Positions 50,472-59,583 of a stretch of DNA of 64,000 bases are shown here, in pieces. Below the pieces are notes generated by a model. The model searched no databases. It worked only from the letters and a program-made list of their open reading frames with translations, and was not told where the DNA came from. Source of the stretch: Ruania zhangjianzhongii (lineage in GTDB: Bacteria > Actinomycetota > Actinomycetes > Actinomycetales > Beutenbergiaceae). How positions within the stretch are numbered: the first letter of the stretch is position 1; each line of letters starts with the position of its first letter. Location: the NCBI RefSeq assembly GCF_008000995.1, contig NZ_CP042828.1, positions 4,764,882 to 4,828,881 on the forward strand, given 5' to 3'. A program made the translations under genes and the position numbers.

Positions 50472-51337
50472 CGGCCCGTCGGCTGACCGACCCTTCCCCG
50501 AACTCCGGTGCCGAGCGCGATCCGAGAGGGACCTCACCCGCGCCCCCTCCGAGAACGGCCGCGACCGGCCCAGAACCGATCTCCTCTCCGCCACCGCGTC
50601 TGCCGGTACTCGCCGCCGAGGGCCTCACCAAACGCTTCGGCGCCGTCGAAGCGTTGCTGGACGTCGCGATGACCGTGCACCGAGGCGAGGTGGTCGGCCT
50701 GGTCGGGGACAACGCCGCTGGCAAGTCCACCTTGGCCAAGGTGATCGCCGGTGCCCTGCAACCCGACACCGGGCTGATCGAGATGGCAGGTGAGTCGGTG
50801 CAGATCGGCTCTCCCTCGGCAGCGCACAGTCTCGGCATCGCCACGGTGTTCCAAGATCTCGCCCTGTGCGACAACTTGGACGTGACCGCGAACCTGTTCC
50901 TCGGCCGGGAGCTGAACCGCACCGGGATGATGAAGGACGGGCAGATGGAGGCGCACACCCGATCGGTGCTGCACGACCTCCGGGCTAACATCCCCTCGAT
51001 CCACACCCCGCTGTACCAGCTCTCCGCCGGCCAGCGTCAGGCCGTGGCGATCGCCCGCACGCTGATCGGCGAGCCACGGCTGGTCGTCCTGGACGAGCCG
51101 ACCTCGTCGCTGTCCGTGGCCCAGACCGCGGAGGTGCTCACCCACATCGAGCGACTTCGTGACCTCCGCCTGGGAGTCATCTTCATCAGCCACAATCTCA
51201 CCGATGTGCGGGCCGTCGCCGACCGGATCGAGGTACTCCGGCACGGCCGGAACAATGGCTCCTTCGGCCCTGAGGCCGCGCAGAGCGATCTGATCGCAGC
51301 GATTACCGGAGCCACCAAGATCGGCGGACTGGGCTGA
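50468..51337 (+). CDS. FrcA-like single-domain sugar ABC ATPase without adjacent permease
   Basis: A 289-residue ATPase. A 45-residue Pro/Ser-rich N-terminal extension precedes one NBD: Walker A VGDNAAGKSTLAKVIAG, Q-loop VFQDLALCDNLDVTANLFLGREL, signature LSAGQRQAVAIARTL (Ala in place of the second Gly of LSGGQ), Walker B LVVLDEPTSSL and switch FISHNL. The phrase order matches FrcA-type CUT2 ATPases, which work with their own permease, yet none is found here. It may serve a distant permease, replace half of GguA, or regulate with ROK. The reading frame is coupled to ROK. Confidence 0.85.
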   Translation: MTARRLTDPSPNSGAERDPRGTSPAPPPRTAATGPEPISSPPPRLPVLAAEGLTKRFGAVEALLDVAMTVHRGEVVGLVGDNAAGKSTLAKVIAGALQPDTGLIEMAGESVQIGSPSAAHSLGIATVFQDLALCDNLDVTANLFLGRELNRTGMMKDGQMEAHTRSVLHDLRANIPSIHTPLYQLSAGQRQAVAIARTLIGEPRLVVLDEPTSSLSVAQTAEVLTHIERLRDLRLGVIFISHNLTDVRAVADRIEVLRHGRNNGSFGPEAAQSDLIAAITGATKIGGLG

Positions 51338-51391
51338 GGCGTTCCGCCGGCGATCCCGCGGGCCGAGACTCGATGATGAGATAATAGGGAG

Positions 51392-51802
51392 ATGCGCTTC
51401 CTCATCAAGGTCCTGATCAACGGGATCGCCCTGTGGCTGACCTCGCTGTGGGTGAGCGGTATGGACTTCATCGTCGACACGGGCCTGACCAACAGCGCCG
51501 CGCTGGACACCGTGATCGTGGTCGCCGTCGTGGCAGCGGTCTTCACGCTGGTGAACGCGATCATCAAACCGATCGTGAAGGTCGTCTCCTTCCTCTTCTA
51601 CATCCTCACCCTGGGCTTGTTCTTCCTGGTGGTGAACGCGCTGATGCTGATGCTGACCAGCTGGATCACCACTTTCACCGAGTATGGGCTCCGGGTCGAG
51701 GGGTTCTGGACGGCGGTGTTGGCCGCGCTGATCATCTCGATCATCTCGCTGATCCTCACTGTCGTTCTGCCGGACGGCAAGCGCCGCGAGGCGGCCCGCT
51801 GA
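51392..51802 (+). CDS. Phage holin family 4-like (YvlD/DUF360) membrane protein
   Basis: A 136-residue membrane protein with about four helices (MRFLIKVLINGIALWLTSLWV, TVIVVAVVAAVFTLVNAIIKPIVKVVSFLFYILTLGLFFLVVNALMLML, AALIISIISLILTVVLP). The family name is historical: bacterial members are chromosomal membrane proteins linked to envelope stress, and no phage genes surround this one. ATG 51392 follows GGGAG, and GATAAT just upstream may be a -10 box. Confidence 0.85.
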   Translation: MRFLIKVLINGIALWLTSLWVSGMDFIVDTGLTNSAALDTVIVVAVVAAVFTLVNAIIKPIVKVVSFLFYILTLGLFFLVVNALMLMLTSWITTFTEYGLRVEGFWTAVLAALIISIISLILTVVLPDGKRREAAR

Positions 51803-51865
51803 CAGGCATCGTCGACTGATCCCGCTGGCGACGCGGCTCCGGCCCGTCCCGCTGACGGCTGACCA

Positions 51866-53383
51866 CTACCGGTCCCGTACCAACGTGTAGTACCCGGACT
51901 GCACCTGTGCGCCGTCGCCATGGGTGAGTACTCGCTGGGACTGCACCCGCCAGGAGTCCAGCGCGGGATCGCCGGACCTGTCGATCATCACGCCGGTGCG
52001 CGTGTAGGCAGGCATATCGTGCGACTCGGTCACCGAGGTCACCCCGGCATCGACGGGCAGCCCGGAGGCGGCCAGGTCTCTGCGCACCGTCACCCGGCCC
52101 CCTTCCACCGGGTTGGGCGAGTTCTCCAGCCCACTGACCAGGTCGTCGCGGTGCTCCACGTGCAGCACCGCGACGCCCTCCGGGGTCTCCATATGCCCGA
52201 CCGGGCCGCCGAAGGTGACCACCGACTGCACGTCATAGTCGGACCGCACCCGCGGATCATCGGCTACCGCCATCGCGATCATCGCCCCCTGGGAGTGCCC
52301 GGTGAGCAGCACCGGCTCATCGGGACCGACACCGGCGTCCGTGAGCGCCTGCACCACTCCGTTCTGCACCGCGTTCTCCTGCCCGGTGTACACCTGAGTG
52401 TTGGTGGCCCAGTCGAACGGGTTCCGATTCACCAGCGCGATCCCGGCAGCACTGAGCAGCGTGGCCGGGCTGACGGGGTTGAGCACCGACGCGGCCTCGT
52501 CGGTCTGCGTCTGGGTACCGGGCACGTATACCTGCCAGAACACTTGCCCGTCGGCATCGGTGACTCGGTCGATGCGGATGGAGCCCTCCGGTACCCGGCC
52601 GCCGCCATAGAGGTCCCCGATACCAGTGCTCAGGTCGGCGATACCAGCGGCCCCGTGGGTGTTCACCGGTGGACCGGCCGCCGAGCGGTCCGGTGGATCC
52701 TGACGGTGGACGGCTACCCCGGTCGCCGATGGTCCGCCCGGGAGCGTGAACCCGGCGGTGAGGGCGATGCTGGCCAGCGTCCCGGCGAGCTGGGTACGGT
52801 CCTCAGCCAGTGGCGCCCAGTCCGGGTACAGGTGACCGCCGGTCGCCAACCAGGACGCCTCCTCCAGCAGATAACCGAACTGCGGGTCGGTCGGCGTGAC
52901 CTGTCCCCGGGCCGCCGTCATGAGCTGTGCACCTGAGGCCAGCGCCAGCGAGCGCAAAGCCGTGTACGGGGCGAACGCCAACGTCCCCCACCATCCCATC
53001 GCCGGCGGGCGCGGCAATTCGAACACGAAGGCCCGTTCGGCGGCCGCCTCGGCCGCCGAGTACGCGTCGGCGGCAGTGTGCAGCGAATCGGCGAGATCCC
53101 GGGCCTGGCGCACCGCTCCGAGCAGCTCCAGCTCGCCCAGGTGGCACTGCGACTGCGCCTGCCGACCGCTGCTCGGCGCCCAGGGGGTGGAACCCTGGAT
53201 CGCCAGTCGGGCCCGTGCCACCTGCTGGGCGGCACCAGACAACGAGTCGGCGATCGCGGCCAGCTTTCGCGCCAGGCCGTGCAGCTCCTGTGGGTCGGCG
53301 TCGATCGCCGAGCCGAGCACCTCCAGCTGGTCCCGGCCGTGCCCGGCCGGACCGTCCGCCACCGGCGCGATCCCGCCGTTCAC
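51866..53383 (-). CDS. ESX-like N-terminal domain fused to alpha/beta hydrolase (lipase-like)
   Basis: A 505-residue protein. The N-terminal 130 residues are helical and resemble WXG100/ESX substrates (ELHGLARKLAAIADSLSGAAQQVARARLAI, then TPWAPSSG, then ADSLHTAADAYSAAEAAAERAF). The C-terminal half is a lipase-like domain with nucleophile VLLTGHSQGAMIAMAVAD, Asp in HVEHRDDLVSG and His in VTESHDMPAYTR. No Sec signal is present. The start overlaps the small WXG-like gene by four bases. A Type VII-secreted esterase or toxin is the favoured inference; no secretion genes lie in the window. Confidence 0.75.
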   Translation of the reverse strand: MNGGIAPVADGPAGHGRDQLEVLGSAIDADPQELHGLARKLAAIADSLSGAAQQVARARLAIQGSTPWAPSSGRQAQSQCHLGELELLGAVRQARDLADSLHTAADAYSAAEAAAERAFVFELPRPPAMGWWGTLAFAPYTALRSLALASGAQLMTAARGQVTPTDPQFGYLLEEASWLATGGHLYPDWAPLAEDRTQLAGTLASIALTAGFTLPGGPSATGVAVHRQDPPDRSAAGPPVNTHGAAGIADLSTGIGDLYGGGRVPEGSIRIDRVTDADGQVFWQVYVPGTQTQTDEAASVLNPVSPATLLSAAGIALVNRNPFDWATNTQVYTGQENAVQNGVVQALTDAGVGPDEPVLLTGHSQGAMIAMAVADDPRVRSDYDVQSVVTFGGPVGHMETPEGVAVLHVEHRDDLVSGLENSPNPVEGGRVTVRRDLAASGLPVDAGVTSVTESHDMPAYTRTGVMIDRSGDPALDSWRVQSQRVLTHGDGAQVQSGYYTLVRDR

Positions 53384-53667
53384 CGGGGCACCGTGTTTCC
53401 GCCAAGCAGCGCGAGCCGAATATGCTCCAGCTCCGCAGAATGGTGTTGAGCGGCGGCGCAGGCCGCATCGATCTGGACGGCGGCCTGCCGGGCCGCGAGC
53501 GCCAGCTGGCGCATCCGTAGGCGGTAGCGCTCAGCCGACGGTGACTGCCAGTGCTGCGGCGACTGGTTCCCGACGGCGGCCGCGCTGGTTCGGACGCTGT
53601 GGCCGGCAGCCACGAGGTCGGGGACACCCACCCCCGCGCTCGGTATCACCGGTGGTACACCGTGCAT
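53380..53667 (-). CDS. WXG100-like small helical protein, partner of the lipase
   Basis: A 95-residue protein beginning MHGVPPVIPSAGVGV. GHSVRTSAAAVGNQSPQHWQSPSAERYRLRMRQL contains a W-x-S turn between two predicted helices, as in WXG100 partners of Type VII secretion. The rest is a long amphipathic helix. ATG 53667 is chosen because AGGAGGAGG lies seven bases upstream; the two upstream ATGs are too close to or before that site. Coupled to the hydrolase gene by ATGA. Confidence 0.65.
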   Translation of the reverse strand: MHGVPPVIPSAGVGVPDLVAAGHSVRTSAAAVGNQSPQHWQSPSAERYRLRMRQLALAARQAAVQIDAACAAAQHHSAELEHIRLALLGGNTVPR

Positions 53668-53882
53668 CGTCATCCTCCTCCTCGATCGGTATCGCTTCAC
53701 GTTAGGCAGCAGGTGCCGAGGGCGGAGGCGGCTCGGGGGTCGGTTGTGGACAACGAGGCAACAGAGCGGTCCTGACTACTGCGGGTGCAGGCGAGCCGCA
53801 CCTTTCGCCACGGCCCACCGCCCGCCACGGCCCACCTCGGCGCCCTGCACGCCACTGCTCCCCGCTCTGGGATGATGGGGCC

Positions 53883-55316
53883 ATGGAGCATGCCGTGTCG
53901 CTGGCCACCCTCACCCCACCGATCGCCCTCGGGCCGCTGGATGGCCGCTATCGCCGGACGGTGGCTCCGTTGGTGGACCACCTCTCCGAGGCGGCGCTGA
54001 ACCGCGCCCGGCTGCACGTGGAGGTGGAGTGGCTGATCCACCTCACCGGCCAGCGGGTGCTGCCCGGTGCACCGAGCCTCGCCGAGGAGGACATCGCCTA
54101 CCTGCGCCAGGTGGTGACCACCTTCGGTGCCGACGAGATCGCCGAGCTCGCAGCGATCGAGGCGGAGACGCTGCACGATGTGAAGGCGGTGGAGTACTTC
54201 CTCAAGCGCCGCCTGGCCGCGGCGCCCCAGGTACTCGGCCCGGACACGGTGCTGCCCCAGGTCAGCGAGATCGTGCACATCTTCTGTACCAGCGAGGACA
54301 TCAACAACTTGAGCTACGCACTCACGGTGCGCGGCGCCGTCGTCGATGTATGGCTTCCGGCGGCCAGCACCGTGGCCGACGCCGTGGCCGATCTGGCCCG
54401 GGAGCACGCCGATGTGCCGATGCTCGCCCGCACCCACGGCCAGCCAGCCACCCCGGTGACCCTCGGCAAAGAGCTGGCCGTGCTGGCGCACCGGCTGCGC
54501 CGGCAGCTGCGCCGGATCTCCGCAGCCGAGTTCCTGGGCAAGATCAACGGCGCGACCGGCACCTACGGCGCGCACAGCATCTCCGTGCCCGAGGTGGACT
54601 GGCAGCAGGTCGCGCGGACTTTCGTGGAGCACCTCGGCCTGACCTGGAACCCCCTGACCACCCAGATCGAGAGCCACGACTGGCAGGCGGAGGTGTACGC
54701 GGACGTGGCCCGGTTCAACCGGGTGCTGCACAACCTGGCGACCGATGTGTGGACCTACATCTCGCTCGGCTACTTCACCCAGCGACTGTCCGCACAGGGC
54801 TCGACCGGCTCGTCGACGATGCCGCACAAGGTGAACCCGATCCGGTTCGAGAACGCGGAGGCGAATCTGGAGGTCTCTTCCGCACTGCTGGACACGCTCG
54901 CCGCCACCCTGGTCACCTCCCGGCTGCAGCGGGACCTGACCGACTCCACCACACAGCGCAACATCGGGGTCGCGTTCGGGCACTCGCTGCTCGCGCTGGA
55001 CAACGTCCGCCGCGGTCTGGCCGGGCTGGACGTGGACCCGGCCGCGATGGCCCGCGACCTTGACGGCAACTGGGAAGTGCTCGGCGAGGCGGTGCAGTCG
55101 GCGATGCGTGCGGCCGGGATCGCCGGCGTGACCGGGATGGCGGACCCGTACGAGCGGCTCAAGGAGCTCACCCGCGGACGCCGGGTCGATGCTGCCGCGA
55201 TGCGGGAGTTCATCTCCGGTCTGGGACTGCCCGAGGAGATTGCCGCCCGGCTGCTGGCCCTCTCCCCCGCCGACTACGTCGGCCTGGCCCCGCAGCTGGT
55301 GCAGCACCTGGACTAA
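53883..55316 (+). CDS. purB: Adenylosuccinate lyase
   Basis: A 477-residue cytosolic enzyme of purine synthesis that splits fumarate from SAICAR and adenylosuccinate. Motifs are HDVKAVEYFLKRRL, FCTSEDINNLSYAL, LARTHGQPATPVTLGKELA (catalytic His) and the superfamily signature GSTGSSTMPHKVNPIRFENAE with the catalytic Ser loop. ATG 53883 gives the E. coli PurB-like N-terminus (LTPPIALGPLDGRYR). It is monocistronic; a large inverted repeat follows the stop. Confidence 0.95.
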   Translation: MEHAVSLATLTPPIALGPLDGRYRRTVAPLVDHLSEAALNRARLHVEVEWLIHLTGQRVLPGAPSLAEEDIAYLRQVVTTFGADEIAELAAIEAETLHDVKAVEYFLKRRLAAAPQVLGPDTVLPQVSEIVHIFCTSEDINNLSYALTVRGAVVDVWLPAASTVADAVADLAREHADVPMLARTHGQPATPVTLGKELAVLAHRLRRQLRRISAAEFLGKINGATGTYGAHSISVPEVDWQQVARTFVEHLGLTWNPLTTQIESHDWQAEVYADVARFNRVLHNLATDVWTYISLGYFTQRLSAQGSTGSSTMPHKVNPIRFENAEANLEVSSALLDTLAATLVTSRLQRDLTDSTTQRNIGVAFGHSLLALDNVRRGLAGLDVDPAAMARDLDGNWEVLGEAVQSAMRAAGIAGVTGMADPYERLKELTRGRRVDAAAMREFISGLGLPEEIAARLLALSPADYVGLAPQLVQHLD

Positions 55317-55350
55317 ACCCGCCCGGTCCGTAGTTGCACCCTCGCAGTCG

Positions 55351-55418
55351 GTCTGAGTACCGATTCGACATCTGAGGACCGAAACTTCGGTACTCGGATG
55401 TGCATCCGGTACTCAGAC
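55351..55418. terminator. Long inverted repeat downstream of purB
   Basis: GTCTGAGTACCG (55351-55362) and CGGTACTCAGAC (55407-55418) are perfect complements enclosing 44 bases. The loop contains another CGGTACTC (55388) and the small hairpin CGGAT-GTGC-ATCCG, so alternative folds exist. No T-run follows. Likely a transcript-end structure. Confidence 0.6.
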
Positions 55419-55443
55419 ACCCGTCCGGGCGGGTGGCACGCAC

Positions 55444-55488
<45 letters not shown>

Positions 55489-55533
55489 ATCACCTGGCTG
55501 CACGCCGTCGCCGCGCTCTAGGCTGGAGTTGCT

Positions 55534-57618
55534 ATGCAGGATTTCCCCCCGGAGGTCCCCGCGTACCCGACGTCCTCGACAGCCGAGGAGACCTCCGGGC
55601 GGCGCGGGCGTGACCGCCGCTTCCCCGATACGCGCTCCCCGGCGCGGTTCTTGCTGTGGCTGCTCGGGCGCCAGCGGGACGTGCTGCTGGCCGTCCTGGG
55701 CACCGGGGTCCTCGTGTACCTGCCGGGTGCGCTCGGCCCGTACCTGGTGGGCCGGGCGGTGGACGAGGGCATCACCGCAGGCTCGATCTCTGCTCTGGTC
55801 ACCTGGTCGCTGATCCTGCTCGGCGTGATCGCTGTCGGTGCCAGTGTGGGCGTGGCGATGCACACGTTCGCCGTGCACGGCTGGCTGCTCGCGCAGTACC
55901 GCACCATCAAACTGGTCACCCGCAAGTCCACGCAGATGGGACATGTGCTCGGTCAACGCCTACCCACCGGCGAGATCCTGTCGGTGGCTTCGGGCGACTC
56001 CACCAAGTACGGCGCGCTGACCGAGGTGGCCGGCCGCGCGGGCGCCGCGTTCATCGCCTATCTGGTAGTGGTCGGCCTGGTGCTGCACACGTCGGTGCCG
56101 CTCGGCCTGCTCACCCTGGTGGCCGCCCCGGTGCTGGTGTTCGTGGCCACGCCGCTGCTCCGCCCGCTGCAACGCCGCCAGACGGTGGAGCGCTCCCGCA
56201 CCTCGGACCTGACCTCGCTGGCCACCGACATCGTCGCCGGGCTGCGGATCCTGCGCGGGATCGGCGGCGAGCGCACCTTCGGCGCCAACTACGCGGCCCA
56301 GTCCCAGCGGGTGCGCAGCGCCGGAGTCGCTACCGGCATCTGGCAGGGCGCAGTGGACGCCATCGGCGTCCTGTTCACCGGGATCTTCCTGGTGCTGCTG
56401 ACCTGGTTGGGCGCGCGGCAGGTGGTCGGCGGAGAGCTCAGCATCGGCCAGCTCATCTCCTTCTTCGGGTTCGCCACCTTCATGATGGTGCCGATCTACA
56501 CCTTCTTCGAGCTGGCGCAGAAGTGGGTGCAGGCGCTGGTCTCGGCGCGCAAGACGGTCGCGCTGCTGGAGATCGAGCCGCCGTGGCGGGAACCGGCCAC
56601 ACCGCGTGCCCTGCCCACCGGTGGGCTGATCCAGGACGAGGCCTCTGGCGCGCAGATCCGGCCCGGGGAGCTGACCGTGGTGGTCTCCGCACTGCCGGAC
56701 GACTCCGCGGCGCTGGCCGACCGGATCGGCCGGTACCTGGCCACCGAGGCGAAGCCGGTGAGCATCGAGACCGGGGAAGAGGTCAAGGGCCGGGCTGCCC
56801 GCCGGGCGCGCACCGAGCGTGCCGCGGCCCGCCGCCGCCATGCCGAGCTGGACCGTGAGCGCGCTGGCGCCCGCTGGGGAGTGACGGTCGGCGGGGTGGA
56901 TCTGTCCGAGGTCCCGTTGGCACAGGTGCGGGAGCAGATCCTGGTCTCGGACGCCACGGCGATGGTCTTCGGTGGCACCCTGCAGCAGGCCCTGGATCCG
57001 CAGGCCAGGCTGACCCGCGCCGAGGCGGAGCACGCGATGTTCGTCGCTTCCGCAGAGGATGTCTACGAAGCCCTGCCGGGCGGCTGGCAGGGTGAGCTGG
57101 ACGAGCGCGGCCGCGGTCTGTCCGGGGGGCAGCGGCAGCGCCTGGTGCTGGCTCGGGCACTGGCGGTGGACCCTGAGGTACTCGTGCTGATCGAGCCGAC
57201 CTCGGCAGTGGACGCGCACACCGAGGCCCGGATCGCCGAGCGGCTGGCCCGCCACCGCCGGGGACGCACCACGGTGATCACGAGCGTCTCGCCGCTGTTG
57301 TTGCACTATGCCGACCGGGTGGTGTTCCTGGCTGACGGGCAGGCGGTGGCCGCCGCCAGCCACAGCGAGCTGGTGGCCAGCCATGCCGCCTACCGGCGGG
57401 TGGTGGTGCGCAGTATGGACGACGGCGGAGCGCACCCGGATCAGGACGGTCAGCGGGGCGGTGGTGGCGTGTCGGGCGGTGGTGACGAGCCGGGCGGTAG
57501 CGACGAGCCGGGCGGTGGTGACGAGCCGGACGGTAGCGACGAGCCGGGCGGTGGTGGCGAACCGGGCGGACCTGCCCGGTCCGGCGACCGAGAGGGAGAC
57601 GAGCATGTCCTCCGCTGA
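55534..57618 (+). CDS. ABC exporter half-transporter with degenerate ATP site (subunit 1)
   Basis: A 694-residue membrane protein. The six-helix exporter domain covers about residues 40-345. The NBD lacks a Walker A: where GxxGxGKS is expected (about residues 380-390) it reads VVVSALPDDSAALAD. Walker B is VLVLIEPTSAVD (Asp replaced by Ile), and the switch His is absent (VITSVSPLLLHY), but the signature LSGGQRQRLVLARAL (about residue 528) is perfect. An Arg/Glu-rich insert (GRAARRARTERAAARR) lies between Walker A and the Q-loop region. The tail repeats GGxDEPGG. It must pair with the next gene product. Start ATG 55534. Confidence 0.88.
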   Translation: MQDFPPEVPAYPTSSTAEETSGRRGRDRRFPDTRSPARFLLWLLGRQRDVLLAVLGTGVLVYLPGALGPYLVGRAVDEGITAGSISALVTWSLILLGVIAVGASVGVAMHTFAVHGWLLAQYRTIKLVTRKSTQMGHVLGQRLPTGEILSVASGDSTKYGALTEVAGRAGAAFIAYLVVVGLVLHTSVPLGLLTLVAAPVLVFVATPLLRPLQRRQTVERSRTSDLTSLATDIVAGLRILRGIGGERTFGANYAAQSQRVRSAGVATGIWQGAVDAIGVLFTGIFLVLLTWLGARQVVGGELSIGQLISFFGFATFMMVPIYTFFELAQKWVQALVSARKTVALLEIEPPWREPATPRALPTGGLIQDEASGAQIRPGELTVVVSALPDDSAALADRIGRYLATEAKPVSIETGEEVKGRAARRARTERAAARRRHAELDRERAGARWGVTVGGVDLSEVPLAQVREQILVSDATAMVFGGTLQQALDPQARLTRAEAEHAMFVASAEDVYEALPGGWQGELDERGRGLSGGQRQRLVLARALAVDPEVLVLIEPTSAVDAHTEARIAERLARHRRGRTTVITSVSPLLLHYADRVVFLADGQAVAAASHSELVASHAAYRRVVVRSMDDGGAHPDQDGQRGGGGVSGGGDEPGGSDEPGGGDEPDGSDEPGGGGEPGGPARSGDREGDEHVLR
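57470..57570. repeat. In-frame 18-bp repeats in the exporter subunit 1 tail
   Basis: Imperfect units of GGCGGTGGTGACGAGCCG and GGCGGTAGCGACGAGCCG encode a Gly/Asp/Glu/Pro-rich C-terminal tail of about 40 residues. Confidence 0.7.
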
Positions 57619-59560
57619 CACCCTCGATGAGACGGCGCCGCCCGAAGAGTTTCTGCCCGGTTCGGCGCAGACCTGGCAGCAGGCCACCTCCGCGCCACCG
57701 ATCCCGGAGGAACTGCGCCGCACCCACCACGGCAGTCCCGGCCAACGGCTGCGTGCGTGGCACCGTCGGCACCTGCTCCGCGAGCAGCGCGCCCGCGCCG
57801 AGTACCGCAATTCACGCAACCCGCGGCGTGGCCTGCCGGTCGCCGGCGCCCGAGCCGCCTGGGAGTTCGTCAAGACCCTGATGGCCAAGCGCCGCGCCTT
57901 GGTGGCCGGGGTGCTGGTGCTGCACGCTCTGGCCGCGATCGCCGGTCTGGTGGTGCCGCGGGTACTCGGATACCTGGTGGACATCGCCTCGGTCGAGGGC
58001 GTGCTGGTGACCACGCTGAACGCGTTGGCGCTGACCGTGGCCGGGGTCGTGGTGCTGCAGACGCTGCTCACCTTCGCGGCGCGGTGCAGTGCCGCCGTGT
58101 TCGGGCAGGACCTGCTCGCTGAGGCGCGCGAGTACATGGTGCACACGGTGCTCGGACTACCGCTGAGCACCGTGGAACGTGCCTCCACCGGCGACCTGGT
58201 CACCCGGGTCACCCGGGACGTCTCGGCGATGAGCGAGAGCGTGCGCTGGGCGCTGCCGCAGGCGGTGATCGCCGGGGTCACCGCCGTACTGACCGTGGTG
58301 GCGATGGTGCTGAACTCGCCGCTGCTCGCGGCCCCGCTGCTGCTCAGCGTGCCGGCGCTGGCGATCGCTGTCTCCCGTTACCTGAAGCGCGCCCCGAGCG
58401 GGTACATCACCGAAGGAGCGAGCTACTCGGCCATCAACACCACGCTCACCGAGACCGTGGAGGGCACCCGTACCGTCGAGGCCCTCGGCCTGCAGGACCG
58501 GCGCACACGTGCCGGCGAGGACGACGTCGAGGTGTCCGCACAGGCCGAGCGGTACACGATCTCCATCCGGAACCTGCTGTTCTCCGTCATCGACTTCGCC
58601 TATAACGCCCCGCTGGTGACGACCCTGCTGCTCGGCGGCATCGGGTACATGAACGGGTGGGTGAGCCTCGGCCAGATCACCACGGCCACGCTGTACATCC
58701 AGGCAGTGGTGGAACCGCTGGACCGGCTCATCTACTCCCTCGATGAGCTGCAGGTCGGCGCCGCCTCCACCACCCGCCTGCTCGGTATCGCCGCTGTCCC
58801 CGCAGACCGGGACGCAGGCCCGGACCGGCCCAGCGATGCGCACCTGGAGGGTAAGGACCTGCACTTCGCCTACCGGCCGGGGCACGATGTGCTGCACGGG
58901 GTGAGCCTCGACCTGCAGCCCGGGGAGCGGCTTGCAGTGGTCGGGCCGAGTGGTTCGGGCAAGTCCACGCTGGGCCGGCTGCTGGCCGGGATCAACGGTC
59001 CCCGCGCCGGCTCGGTCACCGTGGGCTCCGTGGAGCTGACCACGCTGCCCCTCGATGTGCTGCGCACCGAGGTGGCGCTGGTGACCCAGGAGCACCATGT
59101 ATTCGTCGGCAGCATCCGGGACAACATCGTCCTCGCTCGGGAAGACTCCTCTGCCGAGGTGGTGATCGAAGCACTGCAGGCCACCGGTGCGTGGCACTGG
59201 GTGAAGGAGCTGCCCGACGGCCTGGACACCCTGGTCGGGTCCGGCAAGCTCACCCTCACTCCGGCCCAGGCGCAACAGATCGCTCTTGCCCGGTTGATCG
59301 TGGCCGATCCGCACACGCTCGTACTGGACGAGGCGACCTCCCTGATCGACCCACGAACCGCACGGACCCTGGAGTCCTCGATGGGCCGGCTGCTGGAGGG
59401 ACGGGCGGTGGTGGCGATCGCGCACCGGCTGCACACGGCCCACGACGCCGACCGGATCGCGGTGGTGATCGACGGCCGGATCGCCGAGCTCGGCAGCCAC
59501 GACGAACTCGTCGCAGCCGACGGCGAGTACGCTGCCCTGTGGCGCGCCTGGACAAGCTAA
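57605..59560 (+). CDS. ABC exporter half-transporter with degenerate signature (subunit 2)
   Basis: A 651-residue partner of the preceding protein. An Arg/His-rich N-terminal stretch (RAWHRRHLLREQRARAEYR) precedes six helices (about residues 95-380). The NBD has a good Walker A, GPSGSGKSTLGRLLAG (about 446), Walker B TLVLDEATSLID and switch AIAHRLHT, but the signature motif is LTPAQAQQIALARL in place of LSGGQ. With subunit 1 this gives one complete ATP site and one dead site. The gene overlaps subunit 1 by 14 bases. Exported substrate unknown. Confidence 0.9.
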   Translation: MSSADTLDETAPPEEFLPGSAQTWQQATSAPPIPEELRRTHHGSPGQRLRAWHRRHLLREQRARAEYRNSRNPRRGLPVAGARAAWEFVKTLMAKRRALVAGVLVLHALAAIAGLVVPRVLGYLVDIASVEGVLVTTLNALALTVAGVVVLQTLLTFAARCSAAVFGQDLLAEAREYMVHTVLGLPLSTVERASTGDLVTRVTRDVSAMSESVRWALPQAVIAGVTAVLTVVAMVLNSPLLAAPLLLSVPALAIAVSRYLKRAPSGYITEGASYSAINTTLTETVEGTRTVEALGLQDRRTRAGEDDVEVSAQAERYTISIRNLLFSVIDFAYNAPLVTTLLLGGIGYMNGWVSLGQITTATLYIQAVVEPLDRLIYSLDELQVGAASTTRLLGIAAVPADRDAGPDRPSDAHLEGKDLHFAYRPGHDVLHGVSLDLQPGERLAVVGPSGSGKSTLGRLLAGINGPRAGSVTVGSVELTTLPLDVLRTEVALVTQEHHVFVGSIRDNIVLAREDSSAEVVIEALQATGAWHWVKELPDGLDTLVGSGKLTLTPAQAQQIALARLIVADPHTLVLDEATSLIDPRTARTLESSMGRLLEGRAVVAIAHRLHTAHDADRIAVVIDGRIAELGSHDELVAADGEYAALWRAWTS

Positions 59561-59583
59561 AGACCTCTATTTTCTGAAAGTTC

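Noticed and set aside
51392-51802. Prophage indicated by a phage holin family protein
   Set aside because: This family is widespread on bacterial chromosomes and no other phage gene is near.
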